Shown here: positions 35,218-43,268 of the stretch, in pieces
How the letters are laid out: each line of letters opens with the position of its first letter
How positions within the stretch are numbered: the first letter of the stretch is position 1
Source of the DNA: JAIBJN01 sp963830885
Lineage (GTDB): Bacteria > Actinomycetota > Thermoleophilia > Gaiellales > Gaiellaceae
Direction of reading: 5' to 3'
NCBI GenBank assembly: GCA_963830885.1
Contig: CAWHOA010000015.1
Location: 62,001 to 126,000, forward strand
DNA length: 64,000 bases
Position numbers and translations under genes: made by a program
The notes under the pieces: generated by a model
What the model was told of the DNA's origin: nothing
Database searches by the model: none
Seen by the model: the letters and a program-made list of their open reading frames with translations, nothing else

Positions 35218-35963
35218 GCGTCACCGAGAACGGCAAGGACATGATCAAGCTCGAGGGGGTCTCGAAGTGGTTCGGGGACTTCCAGGCGCTCAAGGAGGTC
35301 GACCTGGCCATCGACCGGCAGGAGGTGGTGGTCGTCTGCGGCCCGTCGGGCTCCGGCAAGTCGACGATGATCCGCTGCATCAACCGGCTCGAGAAGCACG
35401 ACGGCGGGCGCATCGTCGTCGACGGCATCGAACTCTCGGACGACATCCGCAACATCCAGGAGGTTCGCCGCGAGGTCGGGATGGTCTTCCAGCAGTTCAA
35501 CCTCTTCCCGCACCTGAGCGTGCTCGAGAACATCACGCTCGCTCCGCGGAACGTCCGCCGGCGGCCGCGCAAGGAAGCCGAGGAGAAGGCGATGGAGCTC
35601 CTCCGGCGCGTCCGAATCCCGGAGCAGGCGCACAAGTACCCGCTCCAGCTCTCCGGGGGCCAGCAGCAGCGCGCGGCGATCGCCCGCGCGCTGGCGATGG
35701 AGCCGAAGATCATGCTCTTCGACGAGCCGACCTCGGCCCTCGACCCGGAGATGATCAAGGAGGTGCTCGACGTCATGACCGAGCTGGCGGAGTCGGGCAT
35801 GACCATGATCGTCGTCACGCACGAGATGGGATTCGCGCGGGCCGTGGCCGACCGCATGGCCTTCATGGCCGAGGGCGAGATCGTCGAGGAGGGCTCGCCG
35901 GAGCACTTCTTCACCGCCCCGCGGGAGGAGCGGACGAAGGAGTTCCTGGCGCAGATCCTCTAG
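35214..35963 (+). CDS. Amino-acid ABC transporter ATP-binding protein (GlnQ/AapP-like)
   Basis: A 249-residue ATPase with Walker A GPSGSGKSTMIRC, Q-loop FQQFNLFPHLS, signature LSGGQQQRAAIARAL, Walker B IMLFDEPTSALD and switch VTHEMGFARAVADR. Its start overlaps the permease stop (ATGA). The complete set (binding protein, two permeases, ATPase) matches general L-amino-acid transporters. Confidence 0.92.
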   Translation: MSVTENGKDMIKLEGVSKWFGDFQALKEVDLAIDRQEVVVVCGPSGSGKSTMIRCINRLEKHDGGRIVVDGIELSDDIRNIQEVRREVGMVFQQFNLFPHLSVLENITLAPRNVRRRPRKEAEEKAMELLRRVRIPEQAHKYPLQLSGGQQQRAAIARALAMEPKIMLFDEPTSALDPEMIKEVLDVMTELAESGMTMIVVTHEMGFARAVADRMAFMAEGEIVEEGSPEHFFTAPREERTKEFLAQIL

Positions 35964-35979
35964 CGCCTACTCTTCGTCC

Positions 35980-36534
35980 GTGCCGTGGCTCCTCCTCGCT
36001 ATGGCGGTGGTCTTCCTGCTCGCAGCTTGCGGCGGTGACGACGAGGAGCCCGAGGCGGTCGGCGGGGCGGCCCTGGCGTTCCCGTTCGTGTCGGAAAGCA
36101 TCGGCGAGGGCGCGCCCATCGACGCCCGGTACACATGCGACGGTGAGGACGTCTCGCCGGCACTGGCCTGGGAGGACGTGCCCGCCGAGGCGGCCGAGCT
36201 CGTCCTCATCGTCGAGGATCCGGATGCGCCGGGCGGCACGTTCGCGCACTGGCTCGCCTACGGCATGCAGCCCGGCGAGGCCGCCCTGCCCGAGGGAGTC
36301 CCCCAGGGCGGGGAGGTCGAGGGCTTCCGCCAGGGAGAGAACGACATGGGCACCGTCGGCTACGGCGGCCCCTGTCCTCCCGAAGGCGAAACCCACGACT
36401 ACGTCTTCCGGCTGCTCGCCGTCGACACGAAGACCGGCCTCGAGGGAGGGGCGAGCAGGAACGACGTGCTCGAGGCCGTCGAAGGCCACGTCGTCGGCGA
36501 AGCGAGCTTCACCGCGCCCTACACCCGGCCCTAA
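35980..36534 (+). CDS. YbhB/YbcL family (PEBP) lipoprotein
   Basis: A 184-residue protein with a lipobox LLAAC (Cys17) followed by a PEBP-like domain: IDARYTCDGEDVSPALAWEDVP, LVLIVEDPDAPGGTFAHWLAY and GYGGPCPPEGETHDYVFRLLAVD. The bacterial function is unclear. The GTG start has TACTCT six bases upstream, so it may be leaderless and independent of the transporter genes. The stop overlaps the convergent glycosyltransferase stop region. Confidence 0.85.
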   Translation: MPWLLLAMAVVFLLAACGGDDEEPEAVGGAALAFPFVSESIGEGAPIDARYTCDGEDVSPALAWEDVPAEAAELVLIVEDPDAPGGTFAHWLAYGMQPGEAALPEGVPQGGEVEGFRQGENDMGTVGYGGPCPPEGETHDYVFRLLAVDTKTGLEGGASRNDVLEAVEGHVVGEASFTAPYTRP

Positions 36535-37760
36535 AGGAGCTCCGCGATCCGCGCGGCTGCCTTCGCCGCGCCGTCGCTCTCGACCGGCAGGTAGTCGACC
36601 TCCCTGCCGATCTCCTCGGCGATCGCCTGTGCGATCACCGTGGAGGTCGCCGTCTCGAAGTCCATCGCCCGTCCTGCGCCGTAGCGGTCGAGGCGGTGGC
36701 GGACGTGGAAGTTCTGCTCGAAATGGTGGCGGAGCGGGAAGTAGAGGAACGGCCGCCGGTTGGCGGTCAGCTCCATCGACGTCGTCAGCCCTCCCTGCAC
36801 GACCGCGAGATCGCACGCCGCCAGGTGCCGGTAGAGGTTGTGGACGTAGGCGTGCGTCTCGAGCCCGTCGATCTCCGGGAACGCGGCAGGGTCGATCCGC
36901 GGCCCGGCGACGACGACCATGCGCAGCTCGGGCACGAGCTCCTTCGCCTCGGGGAACGCGTCGACGACGCGCCGCAGCAGATGGCCGCCGACCCCGGAGC
37001 CCCCGACCGTGACGATGCAGACCTGCTCGCCAGGACGGTAGCCGAGCTCGGCGCGGAGCTTCTCGCGGTCGGCGAACGCGTCGGGGTCGAAGCCCGAGAC
37101 GTAGCCGGCGAAGTCGAAATGCTGCTCCGTCCAGTCGCGGATGAGCGGCAGGTCGGGGCCGAACGCGTCGCCGACCACGTCGTCGGGGTTCCCGACGTAG
37201 AGCGCCCGGTCGCGGATGCGCGGAAAGCGCGCGATGTGCTCGATCATCTCGGCGTTGTAGTCCGCCGTGAGGAAGGCCTCTCGCTCGCCGCCGTCGGCCA
37301 TCGGCAGCCAGCCGACGAAGTCGGTCAGCCAGACGTAGGCGGCGCGTTTCTCCTCGGGGTTCTCGTGCAGGTAGTAGTCGAGCTCCCAGGCCTCGTCCCC
37401 GATCCAGAGGTCGTAGCTCTCCTCGCGGACGACGTCGTGGAAGACCATGAAGTTCGAGAGCAGGATCTCGTCCATCCGCCGCCAGGCCTGGAAGCAGTGG
37501 AGGTCGTGCTCGGCCGACTCGGACTCGATGTGGTGCGACTCGTTCGCGAGCTCGGCGCTCATCGGGTGCACGCGCTCGCCCTCGGCCTCGAGCACGGCGG
37601 TGACCGGATGCTGGGCCAGCCAGTCGATCTCGAGGTCGGGATGCAGCTGCCGCAGCTCGCGGGCGATCGCGACGTCGCGCTGAGCGTGGCCGAGGCCGAT
37701 CGGCGAGCAGACGAAGAGCGCGCGCCGGCGCCGACTGCGTCCACGAGTCCAAGTGCTCAC
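36531..37760 (-). CDS. UDP-glycosyltransferase-like (GT-B, MurG/MGT-type) protein
   Basis: A 409-residue GT-B fold protein. The N-terminal RALFVCSPIGLGHAQRDVAIA and C-terminal donor region VTVGGSGVGGHLLRRVVDAF, then VVQGGLTTSMELTANRRPFLYFPL match glycosyltransferase family 1/28 proteins. The acceptor is unknown. The GTG start (GGAGGA upstream) overlaps the hydrolase stop, so it is the last gene of the SBP56 operon. Confidence 0.78.
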   Translation of the reverse strand: MSTWTRGRSRRRRALFVCSPIGLGHAQRDVAIARELRQLHPDLEIDWLAQHPVTAVLEAEGERVHPMSAELANESHHIESESAEHDLHCFQAWRRMDEILLSNFMVFHDVVREESYDLWIGDEAWELDYYLHENPEEKRAAYVWLTDFVGWLPMADGGEREAFLTADYNAEMIEHIARFPRIRDRALYVGNPDDVVGDAFGPDLPLIRDWTEQHFDFAGYVSGFDPDAFADREKLRAELGYRPGEQVCIVTVGGSGVGGHLLRRVVDAFPEAKELVPELRMVVVAGPRIDPAAFPEIDGLETHAYVHNLYRHLAACDLAVVQGGLTTSMELTANRRPFLYFPLRHHFEQNFHVRHRLDRYGAGRAMDFETATSTVIAQAIAEEIGREVDYLPVESDGAAKAAARIAELL

Positions 37761-38665
37761 AGCGTCCTCCTTTCGAGCGACTCGACGAACTCGCGGATGA
37801 GCAGGTTGACTTTCACCGGGTCGCGGACGTGCGGTCCGTGACCGGACCCGTCGAGCAGGACGAGGTCGCCACCTGTGGTCGCGGCAAACTCGATTCCGCG
37901 TGACGGCCCCGTGATCGCGTCCTCGGTTCCCTGAATGACGAGGACCGGACAGCGGAGGCGCTTGCACAGCGCGCGGGTCTCTTCCTCGCCCATGACGATC
38001 GCCAGCCGCGTGTCGACGAGCGTCTCCGGCGTCGTCTCGAGCCCCCAACCGACGCAGTCTTCGATCTGCTTGGTCGAGTGCGGCTCGATGAAGAACCGAG
38101 AGAAGAAGAATTCCAGGAAGGCCCGGTAGTCGCGAACCCAGTAGTGCCTGTTGTACTTCGCCCAGCCCTCGTCGGTGTCGAGCACGTCCTCGAACGGGTG
38201 GACGATGCGGCTTGGCAGCGGCTCCCCGAGCGATACCGAGGGGGAGATGAAAGCCGCTGCGGTGACGCGCTCCGGACTGTTCGCGGCGAGGAGGAGGGCG
38301 CGCTGCGCGCCCAACGACAGCGAGACGAGCACCGCCTGCTCCGTATCGGTCTCGTCCATGACCGCCAGCGCATCCGCCGCGAACTCTTGCTCCGCGTACG
38401 GCGCCACTCCCTCAGGCCGGTCCGACCGTCCGTTCCCACGCCCGTCGAAGGTGAGGACACGGAAGTGGCGGGCAAGGTAGGGGATCTGCATCTTCCAGTG
38501 GCGCGAGTGGATGATCGACCAGGTCGGCAGGAGGAACACGGTCGGCGAGCCGTGACCGTAGACCTCGTAGAAGACGCGGACGCCGTCGCGCTCGACGTAG
38601 CCCTCCTCGTCGGGATAACGCGCCCGGGTTTGCTCCCGCACCGTTGTCGCGGTGACGGCGCTCAT
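37757..38665 (-). CDS. Alpha/beta hydrolase, tandem copy 2
   Basis: A 302-residue alpha/beta hydrolase. The oxyanion region is HGSPTVFLLPTWSIIHS; the nucleophile elbow is VSLSLGAQRALL (S-x-S-x-G, first Gly replaced by Ser); the catalytic acid lies in IQGTEDAITGP and the His in DGSGHGPHVRDP. It is a paralogue of the preceding gene. The first ~80 codons are almost identical in DNA, whereas the middle is diverged. Overlaps of four bases link it to both neighbours. Confidence 0.85.
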   Translation of the reverse strand: MSAVTATTVREQTRARYPDEEGYVERDGVRVFYEVYGHGSPTVFLLPTWSIIHSRHWKMQIPYLARHFRVLTFDGRGNGRSDRPEGVAPYAEQEFAADALAVMDETDTEQAVLVSLSLGAQRALLLAANSPERVTAAAFISPSVSLGEPLPSRIVHPFEDVLDTDEGWAKYNRHYWVRDYRAFLEFFFSRFFIEPHSTKQIEDCVGWGLETTPETLVDTRLAIVMGEEETRALCKRLRCPVLVIQGTEDAITGPSRGIEFAATTGGDLVLLDGSGHGPHVRDPVKVNLLIREFVESLERRTL

Positions 38666-39573
38666 GGCGCCCTCCCTTCCAGGCTCTCGACGAACTCGCG
38701 GATGAGCAGGTTCACCTTGACCGGGTCGCGGGCGTGCGGTCCGTGGCCCGAGCCCTCGAGCGTGGCTAGCGTCCCGCCGGTGGCCTCGGCGAACGCCGCG
38801 CCCTGCGCGTGGGGCCTGATCCTGTCTTCGTCGCCGTGCAGCACGAGCACCTGGCAGCGTATGCGGGCGCAGACGTCGCGGAAGCTCTCGAGGCTGCAGA
38901 GGTCGAGGGCCTCGGAACTCTCGATCAGCGTCTCCGGAGCGATCTCGAGACCCCAGGCCACGCAGTCCTCGATCTGCTTCGTCGAGTGGGGCTCGGTGAA
39001 CATCTGCGCGAAGAAGTACTCGAGGAACTCGCGGTGATGCTCGAGCCAGTAGTGGCGGTTGTACTTCGCCCAGCCCTCGTCGGTGTCGAGCTCCTCGTGG
39101 AAGGAGTGGACGTTCCGCTCCGGGTGCCCGGGGGCGAGCGGGACGGCGGGGCCGATGAAGATCGCGCCGGCGACCCGATCGGGATGGCCGGCGGCGAGGA
39201 GCGAGCCCCAGAGGGCACCGCAGGAGAGGCCGACCACGACGGCCGACTCCGTCCCGGTCGCGTCCATGACGGCGAGCGAGTCCTCGGCGAATTCGTGCTC
39301 GGTGTAGGCGGCGATCCCGCTCGGGCGGTCCGCCTTCCCGTTCCCGCGGCCGTCGAAGGTGAGCACCCGGAAGTGGCGCGCGAGGTAGGGGATCTGCATC
39401 TTCCAGTGGCGCGAGTGGATGATCGACCAGGTCGGCAGGAGGAACACGGTCGGCGAGCCGTGACCGTAGACCTCGTAGAAGACGCGGACGCCGTCGCGTT
39501 CGACGTAGCCATCGTTGTCCGGGTAGCGGGCCCGGGTCTGCTCGCTCGCCGCGACCTCGACCGACGCCGTCAA
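38662..39573 (-). CDS. Alpha/beta hydrolase, tandem copy 1
   Basis: A 303-residue hydrolase with nucleophile elbow VVGLSCGALWGSL (G-x-S-x-G), acid in LHGDEDRIRP and His in EGSGHGPHARDP. The TTG start overlaps the TetR stop (TTGA) and is the only start that keeps the normal N-terminus. It is the upstream member of a tandem pair; the substrate is unknown, possibly an ester or thioester connected to the SBP56 operon. Confidence 0.83.
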   Translation of the reverse strand: MTASVEVAASEQTRARYPDNDGYVERDGVRVFYEVYGHGSPTVFLLPTWSIIHSRHWKMQIPYLARHFRVLTFDGRGNGKADRPSGIAAYTEHEFAEDSLAVMDATGTESAVVVGLSCGALWGSLLAAGHPDRVAGAIFIGPAVPLAPGHPERNVHSFHEELDTDEGWAKYNRHYWLEHHREFLEYFFAQMFTEPHSTKQIEDCVAWGLEIAPETLIESSEALDLCSLESFRDVCARIRCQVLVLHGDEDRIRPHAQGAAFAEATGGTLATLEGSGHGPHARDPVKVNLLIREFVESLEGRAP

Positions 39574-40148
39574 CTCTCCGCCTCGCCCAGCCAGCCGTCG
39601 ATCCAGTCCAGGAGGTCGGCGTGGCCGTTCTCGAGCCCCCACAGCCGTTCGAGGATCATCCCTTCGTTGAAGGTGATGACGAGCGTGACGAGCGCGTCCA
39701 GCGGCATCGGGATCCCGTAGCGCTCCCTCGGCTCCGCGAACGCCTCGGTGAGGACCGCGCGCCACTCGTCGTGAACGTGAGCGACGCGCGGACGGAGCTC
39801 CTTCCGGTTCCAGGCGAGCGCCTGCAGCTCGTACCACACCTTCTGGTACTCGCGGTCGGCGTCGAGGTAGCGCATCGCCGTCCGCCACTTCTCCACGAAG
39901 GGGGTCTCCGGGTCGGCGTACATCGCTCGCTGCCGCACGATCAGGCGCTCGGTGAACCGCTCGAGGACCCGCGCGAGCAGGCTCTCGACCGACCCGAAGT
40001 AATAGTGGACGAGCCCGTTGTTGACGCCGGCTTCGGCGGCGAGCTTCCGCGTCGTGATGCCCGCGTAGCCGACCTCGACGAGCAGGCGCTCGGCCGCGTC
40101 GAGGAGAGCCCCCTCCGCGGCCGAGCGGGTTACCTGCGGCGAAGCCAT
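39570..40148 (-). CDS. TetR-family transcriptional regulator
   Basis: A 192-residue regulator with an N-terminal helix-turn-helix (LLDAAERLLVEVGYAGITTR, then KLAAEAGVNNGLVHYYFGSV, about residues 15-54) and a C-terminal ligand domain. It is encoded within the operon headed by the SBP56-like gene. The palindrome at 41599-41630, upstream of that gene, is the obvious candidate binding site. Confidence 0.88.
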   Translation of the reverse strand: MASPQVTRSAAEGALLDAAERLLVEVGYAGITTRKLAAEAGVNNGLVHYYFGSVESLLARVLERFTERLIVRQRAMYADPETPFVEKWRTAMRYLDADREYQKVWYELQALAWNRKELRPRVAHVHDEWRAVLTEAFAEPRERYGIPMPLDALVTLVITFNEGMILERLWGLENGHADLLDWIDGWLGEAES

Positions 40149-40267
40149 CGGATCGCGGCGTCCAGCTTGGCCCGGCCGATGACGAGGACGCCGGTCGCAA
40201 CCGTCGTCCCCCCGGCGGCGAGCGCGCCGAGCAGGACCTGCTCTCCCATGTGATGAGCGAGGATCAC
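40130..40267 (-). CDS. Small single-span membrane protein in the SBP56 operon
   Basis: A 45-residue frame: GTG start overlapping the SBP56 stop (GTGA), VILAHHMGEQVLLGALAAGG then a hydrophobic stretch and a basic C-terminus (AIRWLRRR). It overlaps the TetR start. The coupling at both ends and the membrane-like composition suggest a real microprotein. Confidence 0.5.
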   Translation of the reverse strand: MILAHHMGEQVLLGALAAGGTTVATGVLVIGRAKLDAAIRWLRRR

Positions 40268-41580
40268 GGGAAGATCTCCGTCGTGCAATCGCCGCCCTGG
40301 AGCCGTACTTCGTGTGCCCGCGCGGGGCCGCCGGGGCGGTCGTTGAAGTCGACGAAGAAGTCGGGGTCGACCGCCATCGAGCCGTCCTCGCCGATATCGA
40401 CCTTGAGGAGCCACGAGCGGAGTCCAGGGTAGAACTGGTTGTCCCACGTCGAGTAGAGCGAGTTCGTCACGTAGAGCCGCTTGCCGTCGAGCGAGAGCTG
40501 CAGCATCTGCGGCCCGCCGTTGAGCTCGCGGCCCGCGTCGTTCGGGTGGCCGAGCACGCCGCCGAGCCAGAGCCGACCCGTCAGCCTCGGGTTCGCCGGG
40601 TCGGAGACGTCGTAGCGCCGCAGGTCGCCGTGCAGCCAGTTGGAGAAGTAGAGCGCCTGGTCGTCCATGGAGAGGACCAGATCCGTGATGAGCGCCGGCA
40701 CCGGGAACGGCCAGCCCTCGAGCTCGACGCCCTCGGTCGTGATCACCGGATCAGCCGACCAGGAGCCGTTCGAGCGGTAGAAGCGCCACATCGAGCTGGA
40801 GAGCGCCGCGCCGACGAAGCCCTCCTCGGCCTCGGGGTCGTGGAGCCAGCGGATCTCGAGCGGGACAAGCCCCTGCTCGCCGAAGTCGATCGTCTGCTCG
40901 AGCGTGCGCTCCTCGAGGTTCCAGAAGTTCATGCGCTGGCCGTAGTGGCCGGCGGCGACGTCGTCGAGGTCGAAGCCCTTCTCGTAGGCTTTCGGCGCGC
41001 CGAACTCGGATGAGGCGAGGACGTTCTTGCGCGGCTGGTACCAGAAGTCGTAGTTCATCGACGGGTGTGGCCCGCCGTTCTCCCAGCGGCCCTTCACCTC
41101 GAACGTCTTCGCGTCGAGAACGGCGAAGCCGCAGCCCGCGTTGCCGTCGGCGTCGCCGACCATGGAGAGCACGACGTTGTCGCCGGGCATGCAGTGGACC
41201 GTGTGGGGACGGGAGAGGCCTGTCGCGCCGATGATCTCGTCGGGCTCGATCACCTTCTCGATGGTCGGCCTCCGCGGGTCATCCGCGACGTTGAGGATGT
41301 GCACGCGGGACGACCGGAAGCCCGGAACGATCAGGTGCGACCGGTCGGGCCCGTGGCAGGCCGACGAGCACCGGTTCCAGCCGTAGTGGTGGAGCTCGTC
41401 GCCCACGTTCGGCATCGGCGTCTCGTGGACGACCGCGCCGCTCTCGGCATCGACGACCGCGAGGAAGTCGGGCGCGTCGACGCCGGTGCCCTCGTGGAGG
41501 CAGCCGACGTAGAGGAACTCCTCCGGAGGAGCCTGCATCGCCTCGGTCGGCGAGGCGTGGAAGGACGCTGGCTGGTGCAT
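40264..41580 (-). CDS. Selenium-binding protein SBP56 / methanethiol oxidase family protein
   Basis: A 438-residue beta-propeller protein. It begins with PEEFLYVGCLHEGTG, has SSACHGPDRSHLIVPGFRSSR, SRPHTVHCMPGDNVVLSM and a long central WENGGPHPSMNYDFWYQPR, and ends with SLDGKRLYVTNSLYSTWDNQFY and EVRLQGGDCTTEIFP. The family includes methanethiol oxidase, which turns methanethiol into formaldehyde, H2S and H2O2. His- and Cys-containing motifs for copper are visible. It heads an operon with TetR, two hydrolases and a glycosyltransferase. The enzymatic role in this organism is inferred. Confidence 0.87.
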   Translation of the reverse strand: MHQPASFHASPTEAMQAPPEEFLYVGCLHEGTGVDAPDFLAVVDAESGAVVHETPMPNVGDELHHYGWNRCSSACHGPDRSHLIVPGFRSSRVHILNVADDPRRPTIEKVIEPDEIIGATGLSRPHTVHCMPGDNVVLSMVGDADGNAGCGFAVLDAKTFEVKGRWENGGPHPSMNYDFWYQPRKNVLASSEFGAPKAYEKGFDLDDVAAGHYGQRMNFWNLEERTLEQTIDFGEQGLVPLEIRWLHDPEAEEGFVGAALSSSMWRFYRSNGSWSADPVITTEGVELEGWPFPVPALITDLVLSMDDQALYFSNWLHGDLRRYDVSDPANPRLTGRLWLGGVLGHPNDAGRELNGGPQMLQLSLDGKRLYVTNSLYSTWDNQFYPGLRSWLLKVDIGEDGSMAVDPDFFVDFNDRPGGPARAHEVRLQGGDCTTEIFP

Positions 41581-41598
41581 TTCTTCACCTCTTTAGTC

Positions 41599-41630
41599 GG
41601 AAGACTTAGTCATTTGACTAAAAATCTTCC
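41599..41630. promoter_or_regulatory. Palindromic operator upstream of the SBP56 operon
   Basis: TTAGTCA-TT-TGACTAA (41606-41621) is a perfect palindrome. It is extended by GGAAGA on the left and TCTTCC on the right. It is in a locally AT-rich region 19-50 bases before the SBP56 ATG. A TTAGTC half site also occurs at 41593-41598. The TetR gene downstream is the likely partner. Confidence 0.65.
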
Positions 41631-41672
41631 CGCCTGTCAAGGCCGGCGCCCTCGACCCGATGGAGGCGTCGC

Positions 41673-42146
41673 CTACGACCTGTGTGCGAGCAGCCCGTGG
41701 ACGGTCTCGCGCGCGGCCTCGTCGTGTGTGCGCCACAGGGCCTCGGCGAGCGCCGCGAGCACATCCCGGATGCCGACCATCCCGAGCACGTTCTCGCCCT
41801 CGACGACCGGCAGGTGCCGGATCTGCCGCTCGCCCATGAGCTGCGCTGCGGCGAGAAGGTCCGCGTCGGGTGAGATGGTGACGACCTGCCTCGTCATGGC
41901 CTCCTCGACCTGCACCCGGTCGAGGTCGGCGCCGTCGCCGGCGAGGCGGAGTACGTCCCGCTCGGTCAGGATCCCGACGAGGCGCGGCCCGTCGCAGACC
42001 GCGACTGAGCCCACTCCCACGGCAGCCATGCGCCGGCTCGCTGCGCGCACGCTGTCCGCAGGGCCCGCCTGCAGGAGGCGCGTGGTCATGACGTCCGAGA
42101 TCGGCACCTGCTCGCGGGTGAAGTACCCGCTCGTGCCGAAACTCAC
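41673..42146 (-). CDS. Two-CBS-domain protein
   Basis: A 157-residue protein with two CBS repeats (VPISDVMTTRLLQAGPADSV; VEEAMTRQVVTISPDADLLAAAQLMGE). Each repeat ends with VGILTERDVLR or VGIRDVL. Such pairs bind adenine nucleotides such as AMP or SAM. It is the last gene of the TMADH operon, 12 bases after the GcvT-like gene. GTG start. Confidence 0.87.
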   Translation of the reverse strand: MSFGTSGYFTREQVPISDVMTTRLLQAGPADSVRAASRRMAAVGVGSVAVCDGPRLVGILTERDVLRLAGDGADLDRVQVEEAMTRQVVTISPDADLLAAAQLMGERQIRHLPVVEGENVLGMVGIRDVLAALAEALWRTHDEAARETVHGLLAHRS

Positions 42147-42158
42147 ACGTCCCGGCCG

Positions 42159-43268
42159 CTAGCTCTCCTTGGCGCGCTTGCGTTCCCTGTCGTAGACCGG
42201 GTGGTCGACGACCTCGCCGGCGACCTGCTCTTCGCCGACCTGTGCGATGACGTCCTGGCCGACCTGCTTCAGATCCTTGCGGATCTTGGCGAGGCCGAGC
42301 GTGCGGCCGCCCAGGTAGGGCGAGACGACCGCCTGCGTGACGAGCCCGACCTCCTCGTCGCCCACCCAGAGCGGGGCGCCGCTCGCCTCGTCGCCGCCGC
42401 TCTCGAGCACGACGCTCGTCAGTCTGAGCTGCGTCGTCTGCTCGTCGCGCGCGAGCGCCTTGCGCCCCTGGAACTCGCCCTTCGCCAGGTCGACCGACCA
42501 GCCGAGGCCGCACTCGAACGGCGACACGGTCGCGTCGTACTCGATGCCGCCGATGATGAAGCCGCCCTCGATTCTGAAGAGGTCGAGCGCGACCATGCCG
42601 ATGAGCTTCATCCCCTGGGGCTCGCCGGCCTCGAGCAGCACGTCCCACAGCTCGAAGGCGCGTTCGCGGTCGACCCAGAGCTCGTAGCCGAGCTCGGCCG
42701 TGTAGCCGAGGCGCGTCATGAAGACAGGGATGCCGCCGATCTCGACGTCCTCGCGAAAGGTGTAGTACGGAAAGGCGGCGTTGGAGAGGTCGGAGCTCGT
42801 CAGGCCCTGGAGGATCTCGCGGCTCCGGGGGCCCTGGAGGCACAGGTGCGGCAATGCGTCGGTGCACTCTCGCACCTGGATGTCGGAGCCCTCCGCGGCT
42901 GCGCTGAAGATCTCGAAGTCGCGGTCGTTCGCCCCGCAGAACCTCACGTGGTCGTGCGCCCGCATCAAGGTCGTGCAGTCGTCGACCATTTTCCCGTCGT
43001 CGTCGGTGAGGGCGCCGTATGCGATCCGGCCCGGAGCGAGCTTGGAGACATCTCGCGTCACGATCGAGTTGACGAGGTCGAGCGCGCCCGGCCCGTCGAG
43101 GTCGACCTTGCGAAGCATCGTGAAGTCCATCAGCCCTGCGGTCTCGCGGACGGCGCGGTACTCCTCCTCCGTCGACGTGACCTCGGTGGGCGCCCAGTAG
43201 CCGAAGAGGTCCATCCACTCGTCGGTCAGCGCAGCGAGGCGCGGGTAGAAGGCGGTCTCCTTGCTCAC
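42159..43268 (-). CDS. GcvT-fold folate-dependent aminomethyltransferase/demethylase-like protein
   Basis: A 369-residue protein of the GcvT / sarcosine-dimethylglycine demethylase superfamily. Features are EYRAVRETAGLMDFTMLRKV, QGPRSREILQGLT, TRLGYTAELGYELWV and a C-terminal barrel ending HPVYDRERKRAKES. It likely transfers a C1 unit to tetrahydrofolate; with TMADH upstream it may capture formaldehyde. The GTG start overlaps the EtfD stop. Other family roles (DMSP demethylase-like) are possible. Confidence 0.8.
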   Translation of the reverse strand: MSKETAFYPRLAALTDEWMDLFGYWAPTEVTSTEEEYRAVRETAGLMDFTMLRKVDLDGPGALDLVNSIVTRDVSKLAPGRIAYGALTDDDGKMVDDCTTLMRAHDHVRFCGANDRDFEIFSAAAEGSDIQVRECTDALPHLCLQGPRSREILQGLTSSDLSNAAFPYYTFREDVEIGGIPVFMTRLGYTAELGYELWVDRERAFELWDVLLEAGEPQGMKLIGMVALDLFRIEGGFIIGGIEYDATVSPFECGLGWSVDLAKGEFQGRKALARDEQTTQLRLTSVVLESGGDEASGAPLWVGDEEVGLVTQAVVSPYLGGRTLGLAKIRKDLKQVGQDVIAQVGEEQVAGEVVDHPVYDRERKRAKES

